DNA of 64,000 nucleotides from CAZRCZ01 sp964598765 (GTDB lineage Bacteria; Sumerlaeota; Sumerlaeia; MVZB01; JAJFLK01), in contig CAZRCZ010000005.1 of assembly GCA_964598765.1 (NCBI GenBank), forward strand, positions 124,001 to 188,000, written 5' to 3'. Both the position numbers and the translations under genes were made by a program. This document shows positions 18,084-26,512 of the stretch, piece after piece (position 1 is the first letter of the stretch; each line of letters begins with the position of its first letter). The notes beneath the pieces are model-generated. The model was not told the origin of the DNA, searched no databases, and was given only the letters and a program-made list of their open reading frames with translations.

Positions 18084-18350
18084 ATGAACGACAAGGAAAA
18101 ATCCTCCGAATCGCAAACGGAACCGGATTCAACCCCGGCTTTGATCGGGGAAAAGACCGGGACGGACTCGCGCCGCCGTCACCTCACGGCGACTTTTCTC
18201 AAGGAAGTCGCCATTTTCGTCACGGGCGTTTTCATCGGATTCTTCTGGAGCCAGTATTTCATCCAAGTCGGCGAAGAAGCCCACATCATCATCGTTCTTC
18301 TGCTGGTCATTTTCTGTCTGATCCGGTATATCTACCTGTCGCGGCGCTGA
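18084..18350 (+). CDS. small membrane protein of unknown function (88 aa)
   Basis: 88 residues. A polar, charged N-terminus of about 38 residues (NDKEKSSESQTEPDS, then DSRRRHLTATF) is followed by two hydrophobic segments (about 39-58, VAIFVTGVFIGFFWSQYFI; about 66-84, AHIIIVLLLVIFCLIRYIYL), ending in RR. It is probably a two-pass inner-membrane protein. No clear ribosome site is visible. The pseudopilin gene starts about 40 nt downstream on the same strand. I do not recognise the family; coding potential rests on membrane topology and length. Confidence 0.5.
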   Translation: MNDKEKSSESQTEPDSTPALIGEKTGTDSRRRHLTATFLKEVAIFVTGVFIGFFWSQYFIQVGEEAHIIIVLLLVIFCLIRYIYLSRR

Positions 18351-18391
18351 GCCGCAACGTTTGAAAAAATTCACCTTGATTGGGGGATTTC

Positions 18392-18997
18392 GTGAAACGC
18401 CCGCGCGCCTTCACGCTCATCGAATTGTTGATCGTCGTGGCGATCATTGCGATTTTGGCGGCCATTGCCCTTGTCAATTTGCTCGAGGCGCAGACGCGTG
18501 GGAAGGTTGTCCGAGCCAAGGCCGAAATGCGCTCCCTCGCAACAGCGATTGAAGCGTATTGCGTGGACGCCGGAGGCTATCCTCCCCCTTCCTCCAACGG
18601 ATCGGGAGCGCGACTTTGGCGGCTCTCCACCCCCGTCACTTATTTTTCCGACCCCAAAATGAAGGAGCCTTTCGAGGACAACGGCCTCATCAAACATCCT
18701 CCCTACGGCTATCACGGTCGCAATGAACTTGTGGACGTCTTTTGGAACAACAACGGATTGCCGGGCAATTTTTCCGGAACGGAGAAGGTTTATTGGTGGC
18801 TCTTGCGAAGTAGCGGTCCCGACAACGACCGTGACGGAGGGGGCGCAACGGCGTTGGATCAATTCCCCAGCGCCGATCAATTCAGTCTGTTTATCTATGA
18901 TCCGACCAATGGGACCGTTTCCAAAGGGGATCTGTGGCGTTGTGGAGGCGAGCCGATCGGCAATGGGGTTGATTCGGTTCCATTGATGGAACATTGA
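18392..18997 (+). CDS. Type II secretion/type IV pilin-like pseudopilin (GspG-like)
   Basis: About 201 residues from the GTG at 18392, preceded by GGGGGA at 4-5 nt. The N-terminus KRPRAFTLIELLIVVAIIAI is a prepilin-peptidase recognition segment with cleavage before Phe and the invariant Glu at +5; the residue before the cut is Ala rather than the classic Gly. The rest is a globular domain with an alpha-helix (RGKVVRAKAEMRSLATAIEAYCVDAGGYPP), typical of GspG/H-like proteins that carry their own soluble domain. No secretion ATPase or prepilin peptidase is nearby, so it is an orphan pseudopilin that depends on machinery elsewhere. Confidence 0.88.
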   Translation: MKRPRAFTLIELLIVVAIIAILAAIALVNLLEAQTRGKVVRAKAEMRSLATAIEAYCVDAGGYPPPSSNGSGARLWRLSTPVTYFSDPKMKEPFEDNGLIKHPPYGYHGRNELVDVFWNNNGLPGNFSGTEKVYWWLLRSSGPDNDRDGGGATALDQFPSADQFSLFIYDPTNGTVSKGDLWRCGGEPIGNGVDSVPLMEH

Positions 18998-19011
18998 TTT
19001 CATCCTCCTCA

Positions 19012-19110
19012 TTCTCTTTCTCATTCTCCTACTCCTTCTCATTCTCGATCTTTCACCAAGGTTGGAGACGATGCTAAGAAAGAGAAGGAGTAGGAGAATG
19101 AGAAAGAGAA
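19012..19110. repeat. perfect 29-bp inverted repeat of low-complexity TTCTCATTCTCC type
   Basis: Left arm 19012-19040 and right arm 19082-19110 are exact reverse complements over 29 bp, separated by 41 nt. The left strand is almost pure pyrimidine (CTCATTCTCCTACTCC-type units) and the right is pure purine. It lies between the pseudopilin gene and the MFS gene. In RNA it would make a long stable stem, but there is no T-run, so intrinsic termination is uncertain. Related pyrimidine tracts occur at 23606-23637 and 32201-32226. Confidence 0.85.
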
Positions 19111-19192
19111 GGATTCAGAATCGGACGGCATCATTGAAATCGAGCTACGCGCTCTGTATGATCCCCCATCCTCAATCGCCCCTTTGATTGTA

Positions 19193-20494
19193 ATGAACGG
19201 CAAAAATCCCCAACCCCCCATCCGCCATCTTCGCTGGTGGATCGGCGGGATGCTGTTTTTTATGTCGGTCATTAATTACATTGACCGCCAGACTCTCGGC
19301 GTTCTCGCGCCGATCCTCATGAAGGAATACAACTGGAACAACAAAGATTTCGCCACCATCCTCATCGCTTTCCGCATCGCCTATACCGTCATGCAAGGAG
19401 GCAACGGGCGGTTGCTCGACCGCTTCGGAACGCGGCTTTGGCTTTCGATCAGCGTTGGCTTCTACTCCGCAGTGCAAATGTTGATGATGACCGTCAATGG
19501 ATTAGTGGGGTTTCGAACCTTCCGGTTCCTTCTGGCCTGCGGCGAGGGGGCGAACAATCCCGGTGCGACCAAGGCCGTTTCGGAATGGTTCCCGCCGAAG
19601 GAACGCGCATGGGCAGTTGCGTGGTTCGACGCCGGGTGTTCCATTGGAGGCGGAGTCGCGCCGTTCATCGTTCTTTTTCTCTACCGAGCGTTCGACGACT
19701 GGCGTCCGGCGTTCTTCTTCACCGGGAGCCTCGGAGTCGTCTGGCTTATTGCTTGGCGGTTTATTTATCACCCGCCGGAGAAACATCCGCGCATCTCGCC
19801 GGAGGAACTGGAACATATTCGACGGGAGCGTGGGATCGCGGGGGCGGGGGAATCGGAGCCGCCCGGAATCCAATGGTCCAAACTTTTCCGCTATGGCCAG
19901 ACTTTGGGCATCATGGCCGGGCGTTTTCTCATTGATCCCTACTGGTTTTTCATCGAAGGGTGGTTCGCGGTTTATCTCAAGAGCAAGGGTTTCAGTCTGG
20001 AGCAAAGCATGATCGGGGCATGGGCGCCCTTTCTCGCCTCGGACATCGGAAACTTCGCCGGCGGCGGCCTTTCCTATTTTCTGATCCGGCGCGGTTGGCC
20101 GATCGGGCGGTCGCGGCGGACGACGCTCCTGACCTTCGGTCCCAGCATGTTGATTTTGATTCCGGCGGCGTTCCTTGACGATTACTGGAGTTTGCTCGCG
20201 CTTTTCTCCTACGCGACCTTCGCCTACTCGGCTTGCTCGACGATCTTCCTCTCGCTTCCCGCCGACGTTTTTCATTCGCGGGCGGTCGGCTCGGTCGCCG
20301 GATTGGGAGGAACCAGCGCAGGGGGTGGGGTCATCATCACCACCTATCTCATCGGCTGGGTGACCGACAATTTCTCCTTCAAGCCGGTCATCATCACGGC
20401 TTCGATCCTGCCGTGCATCGCCACCTTGCTCTTTGTATCACTGGTTCGCCGAGGCGATAAACCCGATCCCGAAAGGGTGTTGTTGGATTTTTAG
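19193..20494 (+). CDS. MFS transporter, anion:cation symporter (ExuT-like) family
   Basis: About 433 residues with 12 predicted membrane segments. It begins RHLRWWIGGMLFFMSVINYIDRQTLGVLAPI, the characteristic helix-1 pattern (NYIDR) of ACS-family carriers for hexuronates, glucarate or related organic anions. GRLLDRFGTRLWLS is the MFS loop 2-3 motif, and ACGEGANNPGATKAVSEWFPPKERA is the typical ACS helix-4 region. The substrate is probably a sugar acid or similar anion, but this is not determined. ATG 19193 is preferred to the TTG at 19184; neither has a strong ribosome site. The stop overlaps the GTG of the protease gene by one base (TAGTG). Confidence 0.88.
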   Translation: MNGKNPQPPIRHLRWWIGGMLFFMSVINYIDRQTLGVLAPILMKEYNWNNKDFATILIAFRIAYTVMQGGNGRLLDRFGTRLWLSISVGFYSAVQMLMMTVNGLVGFRTFRFLLACGEGANNPGATKAVSEWFPPKERAWAVAWFDAGCSIGGGVAPFIVLFLYRAFDDWRPAFFFTGSLGVVWLIAWRFIYHPPEKHPRISPEELEHIRRERGIAGAGESEPPGIQWSKLFRYGQTLGIMAGRFLIDPYWFFIEGWFAVYLKSKGFSLEQSMIGAWAPFLASDIGNFAGGGLSYFLIRRGWPIGRSRRTTLLTFGPSMLILIPAAFLDDYWSLLALFSYATFAYSACSTIFLSLPADVFHSRAVGSVAGLGGTSAGGGVIITTYLIGWVTDNFSFKPVIITASILPCIATLLFVSLVRRGDKPDPERVLLDF

Positions 20495-22239
20495 TGAGTG
20501 CAATTTCCCCCCAATCCTCGGTTGAACTTCAATCTATCTTCCCATGGTATCTGCGATGGCTGAGCATTTTGGACTATCTTCTCTTTGCTTCTATCGTAAC
20601 TGTGCTTTCAGTCTGTCTTGCGGTCTTGATTGCGTCCTTCTTCTATGGGAAGACCAAAAACGGGCCTTGGACTGAACAAGCCCGCTTTGCACGAACCTCT
20701 TACCGCGCAAGCGGATTCGCGGCGGCAATGACCGCCATCGGACTATCCCTCAATGTCAGCGCCCTTTGGGGCTGTATTTCACCGATCTCCGAGAGAACAC
20801 TCATCGTAGTCGGAGTGGTCACCGTTATCGTGGTGGGTGAAAGCGCATGGTTTTTCATACGTCGCCGACTATTTTTCCCCAGACTCACGGTTGCCGATGG
20901 GGTCCGGGACAGCATTGTTTCTTATCTTCTTTTTTTACCCGGGTTTCTCGTCATTGGTATTGTTTGCGCAGTCATTCCCGCAAGGATTAATGGAACGGCG
21001 GTCGCCATCTTCGGCGTTGGTTTCGCAATTTATTGCATTTTCATGACCGGCGGCGGTTCCTTGCTGACTCTCGTTCTCGGTCTGGCACGGCCCGCTTCGG
21101 TCCGTCTTATGAACATCGTCAGCCGGGCCTCCCAGTTAGTTGGCGTTTATCCCAAGCGGGTATATGAGTTGGCGTGGTGTAGATCGAATGCAATCGCTTA
21201 TCCGATTTTCCAGCACGTTTTCTTCACGGATGATCTTCTCGCCACCCTCAATGATGAGGATCTTGTCACGGTTGCAGTTCACGAGTTGGCGCATCTGAGC
21301 GAATCGCGAGGCGTGAAGGTTGCCCGATTCCTGCATCCGCTTGTTTTCTACCCGTTCGCCGCTCTGATTCCCGCGATGGGTGAATTCGGAGCAATGGGGG
21401 GACTGGCCGTGATTATTTTCGTTATGTTGTCTATCCGTGTAATCGGGAAGATCGGTCTGGCGCGGAAGATGGAAATTCGAGCCGATTCTGCCGCGAGCGG
21501 CCACCCCGAGATTGCCAGTCAATATGCTAACGCGTTGGCAAAGATTTATCAGCGCAATCTTGCGCCTGCGGTCATGGGAGCCAAGCGAGGCGCGCATCCG
21601 GATTTATACGACCGGCTAATCGCTTCCGGCGTGACGCCGACTTTTCCGCGTCCAAAGCCTCCATCCCGTGCGGCGATTCTGGCAAGCTACGCTCTCATCC
21701 TCCTCTTTGTCTCCCCAATGGGCGTGGGTCCGAAAATTCTTTTTACAATTCTCGCGCGCCGCGGTTGGAACGACGCAACCTCGATGGAACGGCTTGCTAC
21801 ATTAGATGGCGGACAACCACGAACCATTTGGCGACTCGCCTCTCTATTGGAAAACAAGAACCAAGCCGAAAAGGAGCTTGCCTCGTGGCATCTGTTAGCC
21901 GAGTTTTGTTCACGCCCGGGTTCTCGCTACGAATCGTGGCTTGTTGACGCGCTTTCCGGGTTCGCTCGCCAACTCGCGAAAATGAATAACTTGCAGGAGG
22001 CGGAACAAGTTTATCGGGACGCCCTGAATCTTTCTGAAAAAGAATGGGGCGTGGATTCCGTAAAGACCGGCTGGCAACTTTATGGTTTGGCGTGCGTTAT
22101 CTGGAAAAATCCTTCTCGTCGGAATGAAGCGGAGGCAATCGCGCGCCAAATCCTCAAAAGATGCCAAGACCAAGCCGATGACGATGATGAAGAAGCGCGT
22201 AAACTGTGCGCCTACGCGAAGTCTTTCCTCCCCAACTGA
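20494..22239 (+). CDS. Membrane M48-family zinc metalloprotease with C-terminal helical repeats
   Basis: 581 residues, GTG start overlapping the MFS stop. Five or more hydrophobic segments lie in the first 210 residues. The zinc motif VAVHELAHLSES (HELAH at 263-267) is followed by a third ligand in KMEIRADSAASGHPE (about 325), as in HtpX/Ste24-type M48 proteases. After the last membrane segment (ASYALILLFVSPMG) comes a helical region with a TPR-like unit (NLQEAEQVYRDALNLSEKEWG). It is a predicted inner-membrane protease. Base composition is somewhat less GC-rich than the neighbours. The substrate is unknown. Confidence 0.85.
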   Translation: MSAISPQSSVELQSIFPWYLRWLSILDYLLFASIVTVLSVCLAVLIASFFYGKTKNGPWTEQARFARTSYRASGFAAAMTAIGLSLNVSALWGCISPISERTLIVVGVVTVIVVGESAWFFIRRRLFFPRLTVADGVRDSIVSYLLFLPGFLVIGIVCAVIPARINGTAVAIFGVGFAIYCIFMTGGGSLLTLVLGLARPASVRLMNIVSRASQLVGVYPKRVYELAWCRSNAIAYPIFQHVFFTDDLLATLNDEDLVTVAVHELAHLSESRGVKVARFLHPLVFYPFAALIPAMGEFGAMGGLAVIIFVMLSIRVIGKIGLARKMEIRADSAASGHPEIASQYANALAKIYQRNLAPAVMGAKRGAHPDLYDRLIASGVTPTFPRPKPPSRAAILASYALILLFVSPMGVGPKILFTILARRGWNDATSMERLATLDGGQPRTIWRLASLLENKNQAEKELASWHLLAEFCSRPGSRYESWLVDALSGFARQLAKMNNLQEAEQVYRDALNLSEKEWGVDSVKTGWQLYGLACVIWKNPSRRNEAEAIARQILKRCQDQADDDDEEARKLCAYAKSFLPN

Positions 22240-22246
22240 TAGTATT

Positions 22247-25084
22247 GTGCTTCCAAAATCAACGGTATCCTCGCCCCTTCGTCTCTTGGCTTATCCGCTC
22301 TTCTTCGCATCCGGCATGGCGGGACTGGTTTATGAAATTGTCTGGACGCGGATGTTGCTCACCATCTTCGGCGCGAACATTTACGCGGTCAGCGCGGTTC
22401 TTTCCGCCTTTATGGCCGGACTCGCGCTGGGATCGCTTCTTCTCGGCAAGGCGGGCGACCGACTGCGCTACCCGTTCCGATTCTATGCCATGTTGGAAAT
22501 CATGATCGGAGCCGCAGGATTTATTCTGCCCATGATCCTCCGACAAACGGCGGGCGTTGACGGATGGGTCTATGCGCGTTGGGGAGATAATTTCGCCGTT
22601 TTAACTTTCGGACGTTTTCTGACGACGTTTCTCATTCTTCTAATCCCGACAACCTTGATGGGCGCGACGTTGCCGGTGCTTTCCAAAGCGTTGGTACACT
22701 CCAAGGAAAGTCTCGGTCTGCGCGTCGGCGAACTTTACGCGATCAACACCGCCGGCGCGGTTCTCGGCGCGTTCGTCGCCGGATTTTACTGGATCGGCAA
22801 ATTCGGCGTCCTGCAGACCGAATTCACCGCCGCGATTCTGAACGTCTTTGCGGCGTCGGGAGCTTACGCGATTTCTGTCGTCACCGAGAAATTCGCCGGT
22901 GCAGATCAAGAATCCGAAATTTCAAATCCCCAATCCGCAATCTGCAATCCACAATCTGCAATCCCTGAAACGCTTCCTTACGGTCGCGGTTCGGTCAAGG
23001 CGGTATTGTGGGCCGCGCTCGCGTCGGGCGCGGTTTCAATGGCCGCGCAGGTGATTTGGTCCCGCGCGCTGATTTTCCAATTCGAGTATCTCAAGAACAC
23101 GACTTATGCCTTTTCCGCCATGCTAACGATTTTCCTGACCGGCCTTGCGCTCGGAAGCGCGCTCGCGGGATTGTTCGCGGACCGCGTTCCCAATCCGCTA
23201 CGGTTTTACGGTCTTATTCTTGCTCTGATTGGCGTCGCGATGGCGTGCTCGGTAAATGTCCTCCATCAAGGAGCCGGGATCGGTTTTTTGCCCAATCCCC
23301 TGAGCGCCGACAAACAAGCGCTCAACTGGCCGATGGCCGTCGGCAACATCATGGCGCAATCGGCGATGGTGCTGGGCGTGCCGACGTTGCTGATGGGGAT
23401 GGCTTTTCCGCTTGCGGTTCGGAGCGTCGGTTCCGATGGAGGCATCGGCGCGCAGGTCGGGCGTCTTTACGCTTTTAACACCGTCGGTTGCATTTTGGGG
23501 CCTCTAGTTGCCTGTTTCGCCATCGTTCCGATCCTCGGATTAAGTTGGGGGTTGATGCTTCTCGCCGCCGGTCAATCGCTCGTGGGTCTCGTACTTCTGC
23601 ACAATCCTTCTCATTCTCATTCTCCTTCTCATTCTCCAATTCCCATCGCGATTCTAACCCTCGCCGCTTTCCTTCTTCTCGTTTTTGTTCTTCCCCGCCA
23701 TGGCGGCATGCAGGTTCTCGATCCCGGCCAATCGCTCGAATTTTATGAGGAAGGTCCGATGGCGACAGTCTCCGTCGTTCGCGACGCCTTCGGCTATCGG
23801 ACGATCAATGTGGACGGCGTCGGCGTGGCGGGGACCGATCCGATGTTGCAGACCGATCAGAAATCGCTCGCGCACCTGCCGATGTTTCTCGTGACAAATC
23901 CTAAGAGCGCGCTGACGGTCGGCTTCGGAAGCGGCGGCGCGTCGTATTCGTATCTTTTGCACGACCGGCTAGAAAAAGTTCATTGCGTCGAAATATGCCC
24001 GGAAGTTCTCCATGCGGCTCCGCATCTCCAAGACGCCAACCACGGGTTGTTGGAGAAAACAGACCGTCGCTATCGCGTGATCTTCGACGACGCTCGCGCC
24101 TATCTCACACACACCCGCGAGCGTTATGATATCATCGCCACCGACTGCACCGATCTGCGCTATAAATCCAACGCCAATCTTTACGACTTGGAGTATTTCG
24201 AGGCGTGCCGGGAGCGGCTCAATCCCGGCGGAGTGGTTGTGGTCTGGATGCCGCTGGCGGGATTATCGGATGCAATGTTCCGCGTCGCGCTTCGGACTTT
24301 TTATCGCGTTTTTCCCAACATGGGAGTTTTCTATCTCAACAACGAACCGACGCATTACATTCTGCTCGTCGGCTGGCGGGATGAGATGACGATTGATCCG
24401 CGACTTTTTGAGCTTGGATTGCGGAACGTGAACGTCAAATCCGATCTGGCCGAATTGTTTTTGGACGATTCCATTAAGCTGATTTCAACTTTCGTCACCG
24501 GCGGCGATGCCATGAAAGATTATCTCGTCGGCGATGAAATCAACACGGAGAACCGTCCGCGTCTGGAATTTGAATCGCCCAAATACGGTTACGGCGATCA
24601 ACCGATCCTTGATAACCTCAATTCCCTGCTGGCGATTCGAGTCTCAGCCCGCAATTTTTATCCGACACCCACCGACCAGACCAAGGAAGTTTTGGGTAAG
24701 ACATTGGCCGATTTGGATCAATACGAAGCGGCTTTGACCAAGATAATCGAGGGGCACGCGCATTACCGAAAGCTGGAAATGGAAGCGGCGGCGCGGGATT
24801 ACCTTGCGGCGTCGGCTCTCGCGCCAAAGGATTCAAGTCTCAAAAATCTTCTCGGCTTCCGCGAACTGCGGCTGGGATTCCAACTGCACAACCCTTGGTC
24901 CGCGATCATGCTGGGGCGAGTTTATCAAATTCAGGGGATGAACGATCAGGCGGTTTCCTGTTTGCGCGACGGATTGGGCTGGCTGGCCGAACCGCGAAAC
25001 GATTTTGAGCGCGGGTTATTGAAGAACGCGGAAAATTGGATTCAAGAAATGAATAAAATGCACCACGGAGACACAGAGAAGTAG
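22247..25084 (+). CDS. Fused membrane transporter-like/spermidine synthase-like protein with repeat-derived inserts
   Basis: About 945 residues from the GTG at 22247, the first sensible start after the upstream stop; earlier in-frame ATGs (22124-22187) inside the protease gene are possible. Two blocks of hydrophobic segments (about 10-210 and 245-480, each starting GMAGLVYEIVWTRMLL or SMAAQVIWSRALIF) precede a spermidine-synthase-like SAM domain (GFGSGGASYSYLL; DDARAYLTHTRERYDIIATD; LNPGGVVVVWMPL), then helical TPR-like repeats. This is the fused MFS/SpeE architecture; true aminopropyl transfer is unproven. Between the halves sit in-frame repeat pieces (NPQSAICNPQSAI, then LPYGRGS), a further insert is SHSHSPSHSP, and the C-terminal HHGDTEK comes from another repeat. 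Confidence 0.85.
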   Translation: MLPKSTVSSPLRLLAYPLFFASGMAGLVYEIVWTRMLLTIFGANIYAVSAVLSAFMAGLALGSLLLGKAGDRLRYPFRFYAMLEIMIGAAGFILPMILRQTAGVDGWVYARWGDNFAVLTFGRFLTTFLILLIPTTLMGATLPVLSKALVHSKESLGLRVGELYAINTAGAVLGAFVAGFYWIGKFGVLQTEFTAAILNVFAASGAYAISVVTEKFAGADQESEISNPQSAICNPQSAIPETLPYGRGSVKAVLWAALASGAVSMAAQVIWSRALIFQFEYLKNTTYAFSAMLTIFLTGLALGSALAGLFADRVPNPLRFYGLILALIGVAMACSVNVLHQGAGIGFLPNPLSADKQALNWPMAVGNIMAQSAMVLGVPTLLMGMAFPLAVRSVGSDGGIGAQVGRLYAFNTVGCILGPLVACFAIVPILGLSWGLMLLAAGQSLVGLVLLHNPSHSHSPSHSPIPIAILTLAAFLLLVFVLPRHGGMQVLDPGQSLEFYEEGPMATVSVVRDAFGYRTINVDGVGVAGTDPMLQTDQKSLAHLPMFLVTNPKSALTVGFGSGGASYSYLLHDRLEKVHCVEICPEVLHAAPHLQDANHGLLEKTDRRYRVIFDDARAYLTHTRERYDIIATDCTDLRYKSNANLYDLEYFEACRERLNPGGVVVVWMPLAGLSDAMFRVALRTFYRVFPNMGVFYLNNEPTHYILLVGWRDEMTIDPRLFELGLRNVNVKSDLAELFLDDSIKLISTFVTGGDAMKDYLVGDEINTENRPRLEFESPKYGYGDQPILDNLNSLLAIRVSARNFYPTPTDQTKEVLGKTLADLDQYEAALTKIIEGHAHYRKLEMEAAARDYLAASALAPKDSSLKNLLGFRELRLGFQLHNPWSAIMLGRVYQIQGMNDQAVSCLRDGLGWLAEPRNDFERGLLKNAENWIQEMNKMHHGDTEK
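22908..22970 (+). repeat. tandem CAATCTGCAATCC-type repeat inside a coding region
   Basis: Tandem near-copies of AATCCGCAATCTGCAATCC and CACAATCTGCAATCC, read in frame as NPQSAICNPQSAICNPQSAI. It is followed immediately by a REP-like copy (22971-22994). A related AATTGTAGATTTTGGATTG segment occurs on the opposite strand at 26409-26427. It looks like a low-complexity dispersed repeat tolerated in a cytoplasmic or periplasmic loop between the two membrane halves. Confidence 0.7.
22971..22994 (+). repeat. REP-like repeat copy A (inside a CDS)
   Basis: CGCTTCCTTACGGTCGCGG followed by TTCGG, a shortened member of the window's main REP-like family. Read in frame it encodes TLPYGRGSV within the fused spermidine-synthase-like protein. 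Confidence 0.75.
23606..23637 (+). repeat. CTCATTCTC pyrimidine repeat inside a coding region
   Basis: A run of CCTTCTCATTCTCATTCTCC-type units read in frame as PSHSHSPSHSP, between two membrane helices of the fused protein. It is the same low-complexity type as the 29-bp inverted repeat at 19012-19110. Confidence 0.7.
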
Positions 25085-25132
25085 GCAAAATTCGCTTCCC
25101 GAATTTTTCAACTTCTCTGTGTCTCTGCGGTG
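25061..25132. terminator. bidirectional hairpin formed by a dispersed repeat (CACAGAGAAGT family)
   Basis: Arms 25061-25082 and 25111-25132 are 22 bp each and pair at 20 of 22 positions. Inside the 28-nt loop is a second perfect 8-bp stem (AAAATTCG/CGAATTTT). The structure sits exactly between convergent genes and provides the last codons of both: the plus-strand gene ends HHGDTEK and the minus-strand gene ends FTAETQRS. The position and double stem suggest a shared bidirectional transcript end. The CGGAGACACAGAGAAG core matches a repeat type common in many bacterial genomes. Confidence 0.65.
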
Positions 25133-26397
25133 AATCCTTCTTGCTTCCCTGCTTCCTGTAATCGCAACCGCGTCAGGATCGCCATTCCGACCGCCAAGAC
25201 CATGATCGCGCCCCCCGACCAGAATGGCCAGCGCAGGCCGATCACTTCGCTGAACGTCTGAGTTCCAAGCGTAATCATTCCGCCGGCGACCATCGGCCCC
25301 AAAATTCGCGCCAGCGACGAAGCCGATTGGGTGATGCCTAATGTTTCCCCCTGACGGTCGGCGGTTGTCGCTTTGGAGACTAGCGCGAGAAGCGAAGGAG
25401 TGCAAACTCCCTGTCCGAACGACACAAATCCCAACGCGACGAACATGCACCAGATTTGCGGAATGATCGGCAACAGCCCCAATCCCACGGCCTGTGCCGC
25501 GATACCGACGATCACGAGCATCGGTTCGGAAACAACCTTTACCAGCTTCCGAACGACGTAGCCTTGCATGAAGGCGAGCAGAAGACCGATGTAAATGAAC
25601 ATGCCGTAAAGTCCGCGCTCGGATAGCCCGAGTTCCGGAGTTCCCTTGATGTAAAGGCCGAATGCGACTTCCAAATTTGAAAACGCCAACGTCGCCAGAA
25701 AGAAGACCCCAACAAGCGGCCCGATCACCCGGTGGGAGAGAGAGGAGACGACCCGCGTCATGGGCGCATATCGGCTCGGGGCTTGCGTTTCCGCCCTGCC
25801 GCGCGATTCCTTCGGTAGCGACTCGGGCAAACTCCGAATCGCCCAGAGAAAATTGAGAAGACAAATCGAAGCCGCCGCCAAACCGGGGCAGGTTTGTTCC
25901 GCTAGACCGGGAAAAAATTTTGAACGGAACAGCGCCGCGAATCCGCCGATTACCGGGCCAAACGTGAACCCCAAGCCAAACGCCATGCCGATCAGTCCCA
26001 TGCCCGCCGTCCGTTTTTCCGGTTCGGTGACATCGGCGATGTATGCCTGCGCGACCGAGATATTGGCTCCGCAAATCCCGCCGACGATTCGAGCCAAAAG
26101 AAGCATTGGATAATTTCGCGCGACGGCGAACATCAAATACGAGGTGGTGGAGCCGGCCAAGCTTAACAACAAAATCGGACGCCGACCCATCCTATCTGAA
26201 AGCCGTCCCAAGAAGGGCGCGAACAACATTTGAAAAATCGAATAGGAGGACGACAGAAGTCCGATGAGGAGCGACCAATACGCCCCGTGAACGTATTCCT
26301 TGGCAATGTAGCTGTAAATCGGAATGACGATCCCGAATCCGAGCAGATCAATAAAGACGGTGAGAAAAATCAAAAGTCGGGGAGAGCGTTGTTTCAT
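25108..26397 (-). CDS. MFS transporter, multidrug/TetA-like
   Basis: 429 residues with 12 predicted membrane segments. RLLIFLTVFIDLLGFGIVIPI at the start and FLGRLSDRMGRRPILLLSLAGS (loop 2-3 motif) are characteristic of DHA1/TetA-like proton-driven drug exporters. LLARIVGGICGANISVAQAYIADVTEPEKR is the usual helix 4-5 region. Substrate unknown. The C-terminal residues FTAETQRS are encoded by a dispersed repeat, so the native C-terminus was probably shorter. It converges with the fused SpeE-like gene and shares its terminator hairpin. Confidence 0.9.
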   Translation of the reverse strand: MKQRSPRLLIFLTVFIDLLGFGIVIPIYSYIAKEYVHGAYWSLLIGLLSSSYSIFQMLFAPFLGRLSDRMGRRPILLLSLAGSTTSYLMFAVARNYPMLLLARIVGGICGANISVAQAYIADVTEPEKRTAGMGLIGMAFGLGFTFGPVIGGFAALFRSKFFPGLAEQTCPGLAAASICLLNFLWAIRSLPESLPKESRGRAETQAPSRYAPMTRVVSSLSHRVIGPLVGVFFLATLAFSNLEVAFGLYIKGTPELGLSERGLYGMFIYIGLLLAFMQGYVVRKLVKVVSEPMLVIVGIAAQAVGLGLLPIIPQIWCMFVALGFVSFGQGVCTPSLLALVSKATTADRQGETLGITQSASSLARILGPMVAGGMITLGTQTFSEVIGLRWPFWSGGAIMVLAVGMAILTRLRLQEAGKQEGFTAETQRS

Positions 26398-26441
26398 TGG
26401 AGGTTGTGAATTGTAGATTTTGGATTGCCGTTCGTGAATTT

Positions 26442-26506
26442 GACAGGATTTACAAGATTGACAAGATGGATTTCCAGGAAATCCTGTTCATATTGTTAAT
26501 TCTGTC
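26442..26506. repeat. imperfect inverted repeat of GACAGGATTTACAAGATT type
   Basis: The segment starting GACAGGATTTACAAGATTG (26442) is the imperfect reverse complement of the segment ending TTGTTAATTCTGTC (26506). The centre is a perfect GGATTT/AAATCC stem with a 5-nt loop (26468-26484). It resembles the ACAGGATTTACAGGAT dispersed repeats seen in many environmental bacteria. It lies between the GT39-like gene and the MFS gene, both on the minus strand. Confidence 0.55.
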
Positions 26507-26512
26507 CGTTCA

